A program made the translations under genes and the position numbers. The notes beneath the pieces are model-generated. The model was not told the DNA's origin. It did not search any database and worked only from the letters and a program-made list of their open reading frames with translations. From positions 144,173 through 208,172 of the forward strand of contig CAKSAN010000004.1 of NCBI GenBank assembly GCA_934436435.1: a stretch of 64,000 nucleotides of DNA, given 5' to 3'. The DNA is from an uncultured Acetatifactor sp. (lineage in GTDB: Bacteria; Bacillota; Clostridia; Lachnospirales; Lachnospiraceae). Of the stretch, positions 44,643 to 53,715 are shown piece by piece (the first letter of the stretch is position 1; every line of letters begins with the position of its first letter).

Positions 44643-45497
44643 ATGACCTATCGGGAATGTTATGAAAAGGGCTGTCATACTTTACAGGCAGCGGGAATCG
44701 AAGAAGCCACACTGGATGCGAGACTGTTACTGGAAGCGGTGTGCGGTACGAACCGCAACGATCTGCTGGTACACGGCGAACAGCCGGTAACTCCGGAAGC
44801 AGAGGAAAAGTATCTGGGCTGGATCGAACAGCGGGCGGAGCACATTCCGTTACAGCAGCTGACCGGAGAGCAGGATTTCATGGGACTGATCTTTGCCGTC
44901 AATGAGCATGTGCTGATCCCGAGACAGGACACGGAGATTCTGGTGGAGGAAGTATTGAAGGAACTCCATGACGGAATGCGGGTGCTGGATATGTGTACGG
45001 GATCCGGCTGCATTCTGTTAAGTCTTCTGCATTACAGCAATGACTGTGAAGGACTGGGCGTGGATCTGTCTGCGGATGCACTGGAAGTGGCAGAGCGGAA
45101 TGCGGAGAGGCTTCTGGATGCAGAAAAGGCAGACAGAGTTCATTTTTTACAGAGTGACCTGTTTGAAAAGGTGGAAGGAAAATTCGAGATCATCGTATCA
45201 AATCCGCCTTACATCGCCAGTGCGGAAGTGGAAAAACTGATGCCGGAAGTACGGGATCATGAACCCAGAATGGCGCTGGACGGTACGGAGGACGGGCTGT
45301 ATTTTTACCGCCGCATCATCGAGGAAGCGGGACAGCATCTGGTGAGCAGCGGAATGCTCTTTTTTGAGATTGGATATGACCAGGGACAGGCCGTGTCGGA
45401 ACTGATGCGTGCCAAAGGGTACCGCGAGGTACAGGTAGTGCAGGATTATGCCGGTCTGGACCGGGTAATATATGGAACATATGTTGAGAGGAATTAG
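44643..45497 (+). CDS. prmC: release factor glutamine methyltransferase PrmC
   Basis: A 284-residue methyltransferase with an N-terminal helical domain (1-80) and a Rossmann SAM domain with [11 protein letters not shown] and the catalytic [10 protein letters not shown]. It methylates the Gln of the GGQ motif of RF1 and RF2; prfA (RF1) follows two bases downstream. The ATG at 44643 has GGAGG, which overlaps the DUF1385 stop; a reading from 44613 would lie inside that gene. Confidence 0.95.
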   Translation: MTYRECYEKGCHTLQAAGIEEATLDARLLLEAVCGTNRNDLLVHGEQPVTPEAEEKYLGWIEQRAEHIPLQQLTGEQDFMGLIFAVNEHVLIPRQDTEILVEEVLKELHDGMRVLDMCTGSGCILLSLLHYSNDCEGLGVDLSADALEVAERNAERLLDAEKADRVHFLQSDLFEKVEGKFEIIVSNPPYIASAEVEKLMPEVRDHEPRMALDGTEDGLYFYRRIIEEAGQHLVSSGMLFFEIGYDQGQAVSELMRAKGYREVQVVQDYAGLDRVIYGTYVERN

Positions 45498-45499
45498 TT

Positions 45500-46576
45500 A
45501 TGTTTGACAAGCTGGAAGATTTATTGATTCGTTTTGAAGAGATCATGGGCGAACTGCATGAACCCACGGTTACCAACAACCAGGAGCGCTTCCGCAAGCT
45601 GATGAAGGAGCAGAGTGATCTGACCCCCATCGTGGATGCGTATACGGAGTACAAGAAATGCAAGCAGGATATCGAAGATTCTTTGTCTATGCTGGAAGAA
45701 GAAAAAGACGAAGAAATGCGCGAGATGATCAAAGAGACGTTAAATGACAGTAAGAAGCGCGTGGAAGAACTGGAGCAGGAACTGAAGATCCTGCTACTGC
45801 CCAAGGACCCCAATGATGACAAGAATGTAATCGTGGAGATTCGTGCCGGTGCCGGCGGTGATGAGGCAGCGCTGTTCGCAGCGGAGATCTATCGTATGTA
45901 TGTGCATTATGCCGAGAAGCAGCGTTGGAAGGTAGAACTGATCAACGTGGATGAGATCGGTATCGGCGGTATGAAGGAAGTGCAGTTCACTATCAGTGGA
46001 CAGGGCGCTTACTCCAAGATGAAGTATGAGAGCGGTGTGCATCGTGTACAGCGTGTACCTGAGACTGAGAGCGGCGGACGTATCCATACCTCCACCATCA
46101 GCGTGGCTGTTATGCCTGAGGTGGATGATGACATTGATATCGTCATCGAGGACAAGGATATCCGTATCGACGTCATGAGAGCATCCGGTAACGGCGGTCA
46201 GTGTGTCAACACCACCGACTCCGCAGTGCGTCTGACCCACTATCCTTCCGGAATCGTGGTATACAGCCAGACCGAGAAGTCACAGATTCAGAATAAGGCG
46301 AAAGCGTTCGCTCTGTTAAAATCCAAGCTGTATGACATCGAGCAGCAGCAGAGACACGATGCGGAAGCAGAGATGCGCCGCAGCCAGATCGGTACCGGAG
46401 ACCGTTCCGAGAAGATCCGTACCTACAACTTTCCCCAGGGCCGTGTCACCGACCATCGTATCGGCCTGACCCTGTACAAGTTAGATAAGATCATGAACGG
46501 AGATATCGAAGAGATCATCGACGCCTGCATCGCAGCCGACCAGGCAGCAAAGCTGGCTAAGATGAATGAGGAATAA
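45500..46576 (+). CDS. prfA: peptide chain release factor 1
   Basis: A 358-residue class I release factor. The PxT recognition motif appears as PET in [17 protein letters not shown], marking RF1 (UAA/UAG) rather than RF2, and the catalytic GGQ is in [17 protein letters not shown]. Its GGQ glutamine is the substrate of the neighbouring PrmC. RF1 presence argues that TAG functions as a stop in this organism, which matters for the two TAG-interrupted genes in this window. Confidence 0.97.
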   Translation: MFDKLEDLLIRFEEIMGELHEPTVTNNQERFRKLMKEQSDLTPIVDAYTEYKKCKQDIEDSLSMLEEEKDEEMREMIKETLNDSKKRVEELEQELKILLLPKDPNDDKNVIVEIRAGAGGDEAALFAAEIYRMYVHYAEKQRWKVELINVDEIGIGGMKEVQFTISGQGAYSKMKYESGVHRVQRVPETESGGRIHTSTISVAVMPEVDDDIDIVIEDKDIRIDVMRASGNGGQCVNTTDSAVRLTHYPSGIVVYSQTEKSQIQNKAKAFALLKSKLYDIEQQQRHDAEAEMRRSQIGTGDRSEKIRTYNFPQGRVTDHRIGLTLYKLDKIMNGDIEEIIDACIAADQAAKLAKMNEE

Positions 46577-46859
46577 GAGCCTGCCTTACCGTCGCCGGGA
46601 TGGAGCTGCGCACGATCAGGGAGAAGCATTCGATGAGTTCCGCCCGGTTCAGGGCATGGTTCTCCTGAAAGGTGTTGATCAGCATTCCGGCGATGCCCCG
46701 GTGGTATCCTTTGTTTCCGACAAAAATGAGAACGTGAATTCCGTACAGTTCGTCATCAAGACCGCCGCTATCGAAAAAGAAGAAGTAGCGGAAGTTGTGG
46801 CGGAGGAGGAGACTCCTACGGGATTTTTCCAGAAACTCCTTGCTCTTTTCCGGAAATAG
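46566..46859 (+). CDS. hypothetical protein or gene remnant after prfA
   Basis: A 97-residue reading frame overlapping the last codons of prfA. Residues ~30-97 (VLLKGVDQ..., [43 protein letters not shown]) look like real coding sequence: beta-strand-like, then an acidic linker and an amphipathic end. The first ~25 residues are Arg-rich and unlike the rest, and there is no good ribosome-binding site. It could be a small protein or the C-terminal end of a longer lost gene. I do not recognise a family. Confidence 0.35.
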   Translation: MRNKSLPYRRRDGAAHDQGEAFDEFRPVQGMVLLKGVDQHSGDAPVVSFVSDKNENVNSVQFVIKTAAIEKEEVAEVVAEEETPTGFFQKLLALFRK

Positions 46860-46913
46860 TATAAAATTAGCTGTATCTGAAAATGAAACGACAAAACCGA
46901 AGGAGATACGGCT

Positions 46914-48044
46914 ATGAAAAAACATATCCTGTGCATCGGAGATTCGAATACCCACGGACTCTGCACCGATCCGTCGGAGAGTGCTGATCACGGCAGCCGA
47001 TATAATGAAGAGGAACGCTGGACCTGTCTGTTACAAAAGGCGCTGGGCGAAGAGTATCTGGTCATTGAGGAAGGATTGAGCGGAAGAACCTGTGTGTATG
47101 ATGATCCGGACATGGATTCGGTGAATCTGCTGCCGGTACTGCATGCGCTGCTGAACAGCCACGAACCGCTGGATCTGCTGATCCTGATGCTGGGAACCAA
47201 CGATGCGAAGACGCGGTTTGGTGCGGATGCAAAGCAGATCACCAAAGGAATGCAGATTCTGGTGGAAGAGGCGAAATCGGTTCCCTGCTGGGGAAAGGGC
47301 GGACCGAAGATCCTGATCGTGGCACCGGTGCCCATCGAAGAGGGGGTGACTTATCCGGAATTTTCTCCGGACTGTGTGGAGACCACGAAGGCGCTGGCCA
47401 GAGAATATGCTTTTCTGGCAGTGGCAGAGCAGGTGAATTTCCTGGATGCAGGAGGCTGCAAACTGACGAAGGCAGATCACGTTCACCTGACGGCAAAAGG
47501 ACACAGGCAGCTGGCGGAGCGGATGGAGACCGCAGTGCGGGAGATCCTGGAGACACCGGAGCCGGAGGAGATTGTAACGGCAAAAGAGACGGATCTGCCC
47601 CGGATCCTGGAGATCTACGACATTGCCAAGGCTTACATGCGGGCAAGTGGCAACCCGAACCAGTGGAACGGTGCCTATCCGGATCCGGAGACACTGCGGA
47701 CAGATATTGAAAAGCAGCGGTTGTATGTATATAAAAAGAACGGAAGCATCCACGGGGTATTCATGCTTTTGCTGGAGGAGGAACCGACCTATGCCTACAT
47801 TGAGGACGGCAGCTGGCGGCAGGAGACTCCCTACGGCACGATTCATCGTCTGGCAGGAGACGGGGAAGTGAAGGGACTTTTTGCAAAATGTGTTGCCTTT
47901 TGTGAGGGCAAGGTGAAATACCTGCGGGCCGACACCCATTTTGACAATCACACCATGCAGCACTTATTAGAGAAGAACGGCTTTGAACGCAGAGGCATTA
48001 TTTACCTGAAAAACGGGGATCCCCGCATCGCCTATCAGAAATAA
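46914..48044 (+). CDS. SGNH hydrolase fused to a GNAT acetyltransferase
   Basis: A 376-residue two-domain protein. The N-terminal half (1-205) is an SGNH/GDSL hydrolase: block I CIGDSNTHG, block III LMLGTNDAK, and the His block in ADHVHLTAKGH. The C-terminal half (about 218-375) is GNAT-like: TAKETDLPRILEIYDIAKAYMRASGNPNQW opens it and LRADTHFDNHTMQHLLEKNGFERRGIIYL closes it. I know both domains as separate proteins; the combination could pair ester hydrolysis with acetyl or acyl transfer. No signal peptide is seen, so it is cytoplasmic. RBS AAGGAG precedes the ATG and a terminator follows. Confidence 0.85.
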   Translation: MKKHILCIGDSNTHGLCTDPSESADHGSRYNEEERWTCLLQKALGEEYLVIEEGLSGRTCVYDDPDMDSVNLLPVLHALLNSHEPLDLLILMLGTNDAKTRFGADAKQITKGMQILVEEAKSVPCWGKGGPKILIVAPVPIEEGVTYPEFSPDCVETTKALAREYAFLAVAEQVNFLDAGGCKLTKADHVHLTAKGHRQLAERMETAVREILETPEPEEIVTAKETDLPRILEIYDIAKAYMRASGNPNQWNGAYPDPETLRTDIEKQRLYVYKKNGSIHGVFMLLLEEEPTYAYIEDGSWRQETPYGTIHRLAGDGEVKGLFAKCVAFCEGKVKYLRADTHFDNHTMQHLLEKNGFERRGIIYLKNGDPRIAYQK

Positions 48045-48095
48045 TGCACAATACCTGACCGATTTCCTATGAGCAATATTCACGAAAATAATCAG

Positions 48096-48130
48096 AAACG
48101 CCGAAAGAGACTGACATTTCGGCGTTTTTT
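48096..48130 (+). terminator. terminator of the SGNH-GNAT gene
   Basis: Stem AAACGCCGAAA/TTTCGGCGTTT followed by a T-run. Confidence 0.85.
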
Positions 48131-48216
48131 CTGGTAATATAAGGGTATACTATTGGTAGTAAACGGAAAGTGTGTTTTTCAGTTTTCTGCGATCAGCAGA
48201 GGAAAGGAAGGTAAGG

Positions 48217-48720
48217 GTGTTTCAGAAGGGCGAACGTGTAGTATGTGGCAGCAAGGGAGTCTGCGAGGTAGAAGAGATCACGACATTGGATATTGCGGGA
48301 GTGGACAGGAAGAGAGAATATTATATTTTAAAACCTCTGTATCTGTCTTCCAGCACGGTATATATTCCGGTGGATACGGCGGAAGGTTCCATGCGGAAGG
48401 TGCTTGCGCATGAGGAAGCGGAGAGTCTGATCCACAGAATTCCGGAGATCCCGCTGATCACCATCGCCAATGATAAACTGTTAGAGCAGGAATATAAGAA
48501 TTGTCTGAAGACATGTAATTGTCAGGATCTGATCCGGATCATCAAGACGATCTACCTGCGGAAGCGTGCCAGAGAAGAGGCGGGACGCAAGGAGACGGCT
48601 GTGGATGCCAGATATTTCCGGATTGCAGAGGACCAGTTGTACGGAGAACTGGCGGTAGCTTTGGATATGTCCAGAGAAAATGTGGAAAGCTATATAAATA
48701 CCTCTTTACAATCCGTGTGA
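48217..48720 (+). CDS. CarD/CdnL-type RNA polymerase-binding regulator
   Basis: A 167-residue protein with an N-terminal Tudor-like RNA-polymerase-interacting domain (FQKGERVVCGSKGVCEVEEI..., YYILKPLYLSSSTVYIPVD) and a helical C-terminal domain. CarD proteins bind the polymerase beta subunit and stabilise open complexes. The start is GTG at 48217, preceded by GGAAGG; upstream in-frame codons at 48172 lack a ribosome-binding site. The promoter of the thrS leader overlaps its last codons. Confidence 0.85.
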   Translation: MFQKGERVVCGSKGVCEVEEITTLDIAGVDRKREYYILKPLYLSSSTVYIPVDTAEGSMRKVLAHEEAESLIHRIPEIPLITIANDKLLEQEYKNCLKTCNCQDLIRIIKTIYLRKRAREEAGRKETAVDARYFRIAEDQLYGELAVALDMSRENVESYINTSLQSV

Positions 48721-48733
48721 AAAGGTCTATTAT
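48705..48733 (+). promoter_or_regulatory. promoter of the thrS T-box leader
   Basis: TTTACA and TATTAT separated by 17 bases, at the 3' end of the CarD-like gene. Confidence 0.65.
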
Positions 48734-48750
48734 ATCAACATAGTCCTAAA

Positions 48751-49008
48751 GCAACAGAGATGAATAAGAAAAACGTTGAAGAGAAGAGTAGGAAGCAGGA
48801 AAGGTACCAGAGAGAACCGCCCTGTCAGGGACAGGAGCTGTGAGCGGTTTTGCCGGATGCGGACGAAGACCATCTCCGAGTGGCTTTAATACAGCCCGGC
48901 AGCTCCCGTTACGAGCAAATGAGTGGCAGTTATTATAAAATAATTGCAATCAGGGTGGAACCGCGTGTGATACGTCCCTTGCAGATCGTTGCAAGGGACT
49001 TTTATTTT
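48751..49008 (+). promoter_or_regulatory. T-box leader controlling thrS
   Basis: The T-box sequence AGGGTGGAACCGCG lies at 48954-48967, followed by a terminator hairpin with a GTCCCTTGCA/TGCAAGGGAC stem and TTTTATTTT (48973-49008). An ACC threonine codon at 48806-48808 in the stem I region is the probable specifier. Uncharged tRNA-Thr should stabilise the antiterminator and allow transcription of thrS. This explains most of the 373-base gap between the genes. Confidence 0.9.
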
Positions 49009-49068
49009 GTGGCTATTCAGGAAAGCATCGTAGATGCGATTTTCCGAATGGAGATTCTGAATAGTTTA
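49009..49068 (+). repeat. palindromic repeat element, short copy, upstream of thrS
   Basis: About 60 bases between the T-box terminator and the thrS start. The ends carry CTATTC and GAATAG, an internal hairpin GCATC-GTA-GATGC follows, then CGATTTTCCGAATG. It aligns end to end with 53716-53774 with one inserted base. The internal hairpin differs in both arms but keeps its pairing. Confidence 0.75.
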
Positions 49069-49093
49069 GAAAACAACAAAAAGGAGAACGAAA

Positions 49094-50857
49094 ATGGTTA
49101 ATTTTAAGGAAGACGAAAGACTGACAACTCTGAATCATTCCTGCGCCCATGTCATGGCACAGGCTGTCAAGCATCTGTACCCTCATGCGAAATTCTGGGT
49201 AGGACCTGTGGTAAAGGAAGGGTTCTATTATGATATCGATCTCGGCAACGATGTGGTCAACGATGAAGTGATCGCTGCTATCGAAAAAGAGATGAAGAAG
49301 ATCTGTAAGGAAGGCAAGAAGATCTACAGAAGAGAAGTATCCAAGGCGGAAGCCATGGAAATGTTCAAGGATGATATGTACAAGCTGGATCTGATCAGCA
49401 ATCTGGAGGATGGCAACATCACCGTATACGATCAGGGTGATTTTACCGACCTGTGCCGTGGACCTCACGTGGACAACACCAAGCTGTGCAAGAACTTCAA
49501 ACTGGTAAAACACTCCGGAGTATATTGGAAGGGCGATGCCAGCAACCACGTAATGCAGCGTATCTACGGTGTCTGCTTCCCTACCGCTGAGGAGCTGGAA
49601 GCACATCTGAAAGAGCTGGAAGAGGCCAAGGAGCGTGACCACAGAAAGATCGGTAAGGAAATGGAACTGTTCATGACCGACGATCTGGTAGGCCGCGGAC
49701 TTCCTATGTTCCTTCCCAAGGGCTATACCGTATGGCAGGAACTGGAAAATTATATTAAGGACAAAGAGAGAAGACTGGGATATCTGCACGTTATGACTCC
49801 CTGCGTAGGTACCGTAAATCTGTACAAGACTTCCGGCCACTGGGATCACTACAAGGAGAACATGTTCCCTCCCATGGAAGTGGAAGGAGAGTCCTTCGTA
49901 CTGCGTCCCATGAACTGCCCTCACCACATGATGATCTACGCTAACACGCAGCACTCCTACAAGGATCTGCCCATCCGTATCGGTGAGATCGCCCATGACT
50001 TCCGTTTCGAGGCCAGCGGAACCCTGAAGGGTATCGAGAGAGGCAGACATTTCTGCCAGAATGACGCCCATCTGTTCGTAACACCGGAGCAGATCGAGTC
50101 CGAGTTCTCCAAGGTAGTGGACCTGATCTTCAATACCTACAAGGATTTCGGCATTACCGATTACAGATGTGTTCTGTCCCTGAGAGATCCGGAGGACAAG
50201 GTAAAATATCATGATGATGACGAGATGTGGAACAATGCGGAGAACGCTCTGCGTAAGGTTTTGAACGATCTGGGTATTGATTACACCGAGGAGATCGGTG
50301 AAGCTGCATTCTACGGACCGAAGCTGGATGTAAACGTAAAGCCTGCGGTAGGTAACGAGTACACCCTGTCCACCTGCCAGCTGGATTTCTGCCTGCCCGC
50401 AAAGTTCAACCTGACCTATGTGGATAAGGATGGCCAGAAGAAGACTCCCGTGGTTCTGCACAGAGCGATCCTGGGATCTCTGGACAGATTCATGGCTTAT
50501 ATTCTGGAGGAGACCAAGGGCAACCTGCCTCTGTGGCTGGCTCCCGTACAGGCGATGATCCTGCCGGTCAAGAACGACGACGAGGAGCTGAATGCCTATG
50601 TCCATGACCTGTTCGGTTATCTGTTGGACAATAACATCAGAGCGGACATTGATGAGAGAGCAGAGAAGCTGGGCTACCGTGTAAGAGAAGCACAGGTGAA
50701 GAAGATCCCTTACCTGATCATCTTAGGAAAACAGGAAGCACAGGACGGCACCGTAAGCTATCGTCTGCATGGACAGCAGAATACCACCACGGTATCCAGA
50801 GACGAGTTCCTGGCAATGTTAAAGGATGAGATCGCAACCAAGAAGCTGAGCAAGTAA
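49094..50857 (+). CDS. thrS: threonyl-tRNA synthetase lacking the N-terminal TGS domain
   Basis: A 587-residue class II synthetase. It starts directly with the editing domain (LNHSCAHVMAQAVKHLYPHA; DLCRGPHVDNT with the Cys/His metal ligands), followed by the catalytic core (RPMNCPHHMMIY; motif 2 FRFEASGTLKGIERGRHF) and the anticodon-binding domain (about 490-580). The ~60-residue TGS domain at the front of most ~640-residue ThrRS proteins is absent, and the sequence upstream is a leader RNA, so this is not a misplaced start. It is controlled by a threonine T-box and closed by a terminator. Confidence 0.95.
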   Translation: MVNFKEDERLTTLNHSCAHVMAQAVKHLYPHAKFWVGPVVKEGFYYDIDLGNDVVNDEVIAAIEKEMKKICKEGKKIYRREVSKAEAMEMFKDDMYKLDLISNLEDGNITVYDQGDFTDLCRGPHVDNTKLCKNFKLVKHSGVYWKGDASNHVMQRIYGVCFPTAEELEAHLKELEEAKERDHRKIGKEMELFMTDDLVGRGLPMFLPKGYTVWQELENYIKDKERRLGYLHVMTPCVGTVNLYKTSGHWDHYKENMFPPMEVEGESFVLRPMNCPHHMMIYANTQHSYKDLPIRIGEIAHDFRFEASGTLKGIERGRHFCQNDAHLFVTPEQIESEFSKVVDLIFNTYKDFGITDYRCVLSLRDPEDKVKYHDDDEMWNNAENALRKVLNDLGIDYTEEIGEAAFYGPKLDVNVKPAVGNEYTLSTCQLDFCLPAKFNLTYVDKDGQKKTPVVLHRAILGSLDRFMAYILEETKGNLPLWLAPVQAMILPVKNDDEELNAYVHDLFGYLLDNNIRADIDERAEKLGYRVREAQVKKIPYLIILGKQEAQDGTVSYRLHGQQNTTTVSRDEFLAMLKDEIATKKLSK

Positions 50858-50860
50858 TTC

Positions 50861-50899
50861 AAAGCGCCACTTCCCATAGTAATGGGGGTGGCGCTTTTT
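50861..50899 (+). terminator. terminator of thrS
   Basis: AAAGCGCCAC ... GTGGCGCTTTTT hairpin directly after the stop codon. Confidence 0.88.
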
Positions 50900-50923
50900 G
50901 GCAGGTATGACAATAAAAAGGTT

Positions 50924-51565
50924 TTATTTTTTACGGGCAACGAGATGGGCACGCATTTTGGCCTGTGCCTCGAAAGAAACCACTTCAAAACCGGCAGTTT
51001 CCGCAAACTTTCGAAATTCTGCGCCGGAGTACAGTCTGACATCTCCGTGACCGCACAGATGGGCCAAAGGCATCTCCACATGGTTGCACAGCCACAGCAG
51101 TACGGAAGATTTGGTGGTGTAGTCCCGCAGGATCAGGCGGCCGTTCTTCTTCAGAACCCTGTAAGCACTGTTGAAAAAGTCCTGAGGATTCGGATAGTGG
51201 TGAAAGCTGTTGGAGGAGATGATCGCATCAAAGGTGTTCTCCGGGAAGGGAATGTTCTCACAGTCCCCCACAACGAAGGTGGTATTCGACAGGTTTTTTG
51301 CCTGAGCTACGCGGATCATCTCCGGGGTCAGATCCAGTCCGGTGTAATGTTTGTCGGGATATTTTTCGTGTAACAGTTCGATCACGGGACCGGTGCCGCA
51401 GCCGCAGTCCAGTACAGAGTCAAAGGGCTCCTTTTCCAGTTCTTCCAAAAGATAAGGATAATCGTCCTTACACATTTCATAAATGCCGGAGTGACCGCTG
51501 TCGTAGACTTTGGCGGCCTCAGTGAATTCTTTGACGGAGAGTGCTTTATATTCTTCGGATGTCAT
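50924..51565 (-). CDS. class I SAM-dependent methyltransferase
   Basis: A 213-residue methyltransferase with a single Rossmann domain: motif I VLDCGCGTGPVIELL, then YTGLDLTPEMIRVAQ, motif for DAIISSNSFHHYPNP and LKKNGRLILRDYT. It resembles UbiE/Methyltransf_11 small-molecule methyltransferases; the substrate is not evident. AGGAGG precedes the ATG by six bases. A dyad GTTAGTCTAAACTAAC lies just downstream of its -10 region, so it is probably repressed, possibly by a metal-dependent DtxR-type regulator. Confidence 0.88.
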   Translation of the reverse strand: MTSEEYKALSVKEFTEAAKVYDSGHSGIYEMCKDDYPYLLEELEKEPFDSVLDCGCGTGPVIELLHEKYPDKHYTGLDLTPEMIRVAQAKNLSNTTFVVGDCENIPFPENTFDAIISSNSFHHYPNPQDFFNSAYRVLKKNGRLILRDYTTKSSVLLWLCNHVEMPLAHLCGHGDVRLYSGAEFRKFAETAGFEVVSFEAQAKMRAHLVARKK

Positions 51566-51615
51566 GGGAAATCCTCCTGTTAAAAAAATTTTAAAATTAT
51601 GAATAAAAATAAGTA

Positions 51616-51648
51616 GTTAGTCTAAACTAACAAAGAAAATATAGCACA
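51616..51648 (-). promoter_or_regulatory. extended -10 promoter with a DtxR-like dyad
   Basis: On the minus strand TGCTATATT is an extended -10. The dyad GTTAGTTTAGACTAAC (51616-51631) covers the start of transcription. Its arms resemble DtxR/IdeR-family boxes (TTAG...CTAA). Regulator identity is an inference. Confidence 0.5.
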
Positions 51649-51808
51649 CATTCTGTAAAAAATCCAGTAGAAGGCATAAGTTTTTCAAATCTGCACAGAC
51701 TATCCATGACGCGTGGCGGGACTGCATCTGCTTTTTTGCCGCGTGTCCCCTTTTGAAAATAAAAACAGAGACGAGGAGCCGCAGAAAGCGGCAGAAGGCG
51801 AGGGAGAC

Positions 51809-52129
51809 ATGGCAGATTTAAAGTGTGTTGTGGAAAATTGTACCTATAATAAGGATTGTCTGTGCAGCAAGGGAGACATCATGGTAGGCGGCAAGCATGC
51901 CTGCGACTGTGACGGTACCTGCTGTGAAAGCTTTGCACAGAAGAGAGAGGGAAGTGATTCCTTTACCAGTTCCCTGTCCCATCCCAGCAAAACCATCAGC
52001 ATCGACTGCGAGGCGGTAAAGTGCATCTATAACAGCAATTACAAGTGTGTGGCGGATCATGTGGACATTAAGGGCTGTGGTGCCTGCGATTGCAGAGAGA
52101 CGGCCTGTGCAACTTTTTCGAAGAAATAG
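51809..52129 (+). CDS. DUF1540 protein with two cysteine-rich domains
   Basis: A 106-residue protein containing two DUF1540 units: LKCVVENCTYNKDCLCSKGDIMV...CDCDGTCCESF and IDCEAVKCIYNSNYKCVADHVDI...CDCRETACATF. Each has five to seven cysteines in a repeated spacing, suggesting zinc or disulfide-based folding. The ATG at 51809 has AGGGAG six bases upstream; the open frame upstream is not supported by a ribosome-binding site. Function unknown. Confidence 0.85.
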   Translation: MADLKCVVENCTYNKDCLCSKGDIMVGGKHACDCDGTCCESFAQKREGSDSFTSSLSHPSKTISIDCEAVKCIYNSNYKCVADHVDIKGCGACDCRETACATFSKK

Positions 52130-52277
52130 GAAACAGTCAGGAAACAAAACGATCAGATCCGGCTTGACAAATAACTGTAAAATGCGGATAATAGAGCAGG
52201 TGATCGGATTCGGCGGGAGACCGCCGGTACATAGAAAGCGATGACATAAAAAATATAATAGAATTGTAAAAACGGGG

Positions 52278-52306
52278 TTGACATTGGGAAAACTCCGTGG
52301 TATTCT
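52278..52306 (+). promoter_or_regulatory. promoter of the infC operon
   Basis: TTGACA and TATTCT separated by exactly 17 bases, about 200 bases before infC. Confidence 0.75.
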
Positions 52307-52311
52307 ATTTA

Positions 52312-52467
52312 AGCGTGTGAAGAACACGAACAACAAGCAGAGTATCCACTCTCACCTTACGGCGCAGGCTGGTAAGCGTTCAGATATTTTCATAGACAGA
52401 GAACTCGTTAGAACGAGAGCAGTCCGTGAAGGGAACAGGTGGATAGTTATGCTATCTGCTTTTTTTA
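52312..52467 (+). promoter_or_regulatory. L20-type autoregulatory leader of infC-rpmI-rplT with terminator
   Basis: A ~160-nt leader with multiple short stems (GTGTGAAGAACACGAAC; CTCGTTAGAACGAG) precedes a terminator at 52439-52467 (GTGGATAG/CTATCTGC, seven Ts). In Bacillus and relatives the same operon has a leader bound by L20 causing premature termination. Position and terminator fit that class; I have not matched a consensus fold. Confidence 0.7.
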
Positions 52468-52502
52468 TTGCTTAATATATTTTCTTATGGAGGTACACAA
52501 CC

Positions 52503-53009
52503 ATTAGCGATTTAATGATTAATGAACAGATCAGAGACAAAGAAGTACGACTGATTGGAGAAGACGGAGAACAGCTCGGAATCGTTTCTTCCAGAGATGC
52601 CCTGAAGATGGCAGAGGAAGCGGGACTGGATCTGGTAAAGATTGCTCCTACGGCAAAGCCTCCTGTTTGTAAGATCGTGGATTACGGTAAGTACAAATAT
52701 GAGCAGGTGAGAAAAGAAAAGGAAGCAAAGAAGAAGCAGAAGGTCATCGATATCAAGGAAATCAGACTTTCCCCCAATATCGATACCAACGATCTGAACA
52801 CCAAGATCGGTGCAGCCAGAAAATTTCTGACCAAGGGAGACAGAGTGAAGGTTACCCTGAGATTCCGCGGCAGAGAGATGGCACACATGAACAACAGCAA
52901 GCATATCTTAGATGATATTGCACAGAGCCTGTCCGATATTGCGGTAGTGGAAAAAGCTCCCAAGGTAGAAGGCAGAAGCATGACTATGTTTTTAACTGAG
53001 AAGCGTTAA
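52503..53009 (+). CDS. infC: translation initiation factor IF-3 (ATT start)
   Basis: A 168-residue IF-3: N-terminal domain with NEQIRDKEVRLIGEDGEQLGIVS and C-terminal domain with TNDLNTKIGAARKFLTKGDRVKVTLRFRGREMAH. GGAGG (52489-52493) lies nine bases upstream of ATT at 52503, giving a start Met-Ser-Asp-Leu-Met-Ile. The ATG at 52515 is 21 bases from that site and so unlikely. infC genes of many bacteria begin with ATT, which IF-3 itself discriminates against, giving autoregulation. It leads the infC-rpmI-rplT operon. Confidence 0.95.
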   Translation: MSDLMINEQIRDKEVRLIGEDGEQLGIVSSRDALKMAEEAGLDLVKIAPTAKPPVCKIVDYGKYKYEQVRKEKEAKKKQKVIDIKEIRLSPNIDTNDLNTKIGAARKFLTKGDRVKVTLRFRGREMAHMNNSKHILDDIAQSLSDIAVVEKAPKVEGRSMTMFLTEKR

Positions 53010-53075
53010 TTCGTACAGTTAAAAAGTGTCGGGATCCGGCACGATAGATTAAGTAAAGTTTAGGAGGAACTCGTT

Positions 53076-53273
53076 ATGCCCAAAATGAAGACAAGCAGAG
53101 CAGCAGCTAAGCGCTTTAAAGCAACAGGAACCGGTAAGTTAAAGAGATCTAAAGCTTACAAGAGCCATATCTTAACCAAGAAATCTACCAAGAGAAAACG
53201 TAATCTGAGAAAGCCTGCAATTACGGATGCAACTAATGTTAAGAATATGAAGAAGATTTTACCTTATTTATAA
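53076..53273 (+). CDS. rpmI: 50S ribosomal protein L35
   Basis: A 65-residue, strongly basic protein with [32 protein letters not shown] (first part) and KRNLRKPAI, the L35 sequence pattern. Ribosome-binding site TAGGAGG. It lies between infC and rplT, as is standard. Confidence 0.97.
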   Translation: MPKMKTSRAAAKRFKATGTGKLKRSKAYKSHILTKKSTKRKRNLRKPAITDATNVKNMKKILPYL

Positions 53274-53296
53274 TTCAGGCGAGGAGGAAATAAGAC

Positions 53297-53653
53297 ATGG
53301 CAAGAATTAAAGGTGGCTTAAATGCCAAGAAGAAACACAATAGAGTATTAAAGCTTGCAAAGGGCTACAGAGGCGCAAGAAGCAAGCAGTACAGAGTAGC
53401 AAAGCAGTCTGTTATGAGAGCTCTGACCAGCTCTTATGCAGGTAGAAAAGAGAGAAAGCGTCAGTTCAGACAGCTGTGGATCGCTCGTATCAATGCAGCA
53501 GCAAGAATGAACGGTTTATCTTACAGCAAGTTCATGTACGGTCTGAAGCTTGCAGGCGTTGACATGAACAGAAAGATGCTGGCAGACCTGGCAGTTAACG
53601 ATGCAGAAGGTTTCAAGACCCTTGCAGAGCTGGCTAAGTCCAAGATCGCATAA
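53297..53653 (+). CDS. rplT: 50S ribosomal protein L20
   Basis: A 118-residue basic protein starting [20 protein letters not shown] with [19 protein letters not shown] and [18 protein letters not shown], the L20 pattern. It binds 23S rRNA during assembly and, in related bacteria, represses its own operon via the leader. Ribosome-binding site GAGGAGG. A terminator follows. Confidence 0.98.
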   Translation: MARIKGGLNAKKKHNRVLKLAKGYRGARSKQYRVAKQSVMRALTSSYAGRKERKRQFRQLWIARINAAARMNGLSYSKFMYGLKLAGVDMNRKMLADLAVNDAEGFKTLAELAKSKIA

Positions 53654-53667
53654 GTAGAGCAACTGTT

Positions 53668-53715
53668 AAGGCTGGACACACCTTTTTCGGATGGTGCGGA
53701 CAGCCTTTCTTTTTT
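53668..53715 (+). terminator. terminator of the infC operon
   Basis: Stem AAGGCTG/CAGCCTT with an inner stem, followed by TTCTTTTTT. The palindromic element begins at the next base. Confidence 0.82.

Noticed and set aside
49013..50605. 530-residue minus-strand frame opposite thrS
   Set aside because: It mirrors codon bias of thrS and has no start signal or recognisable motif.
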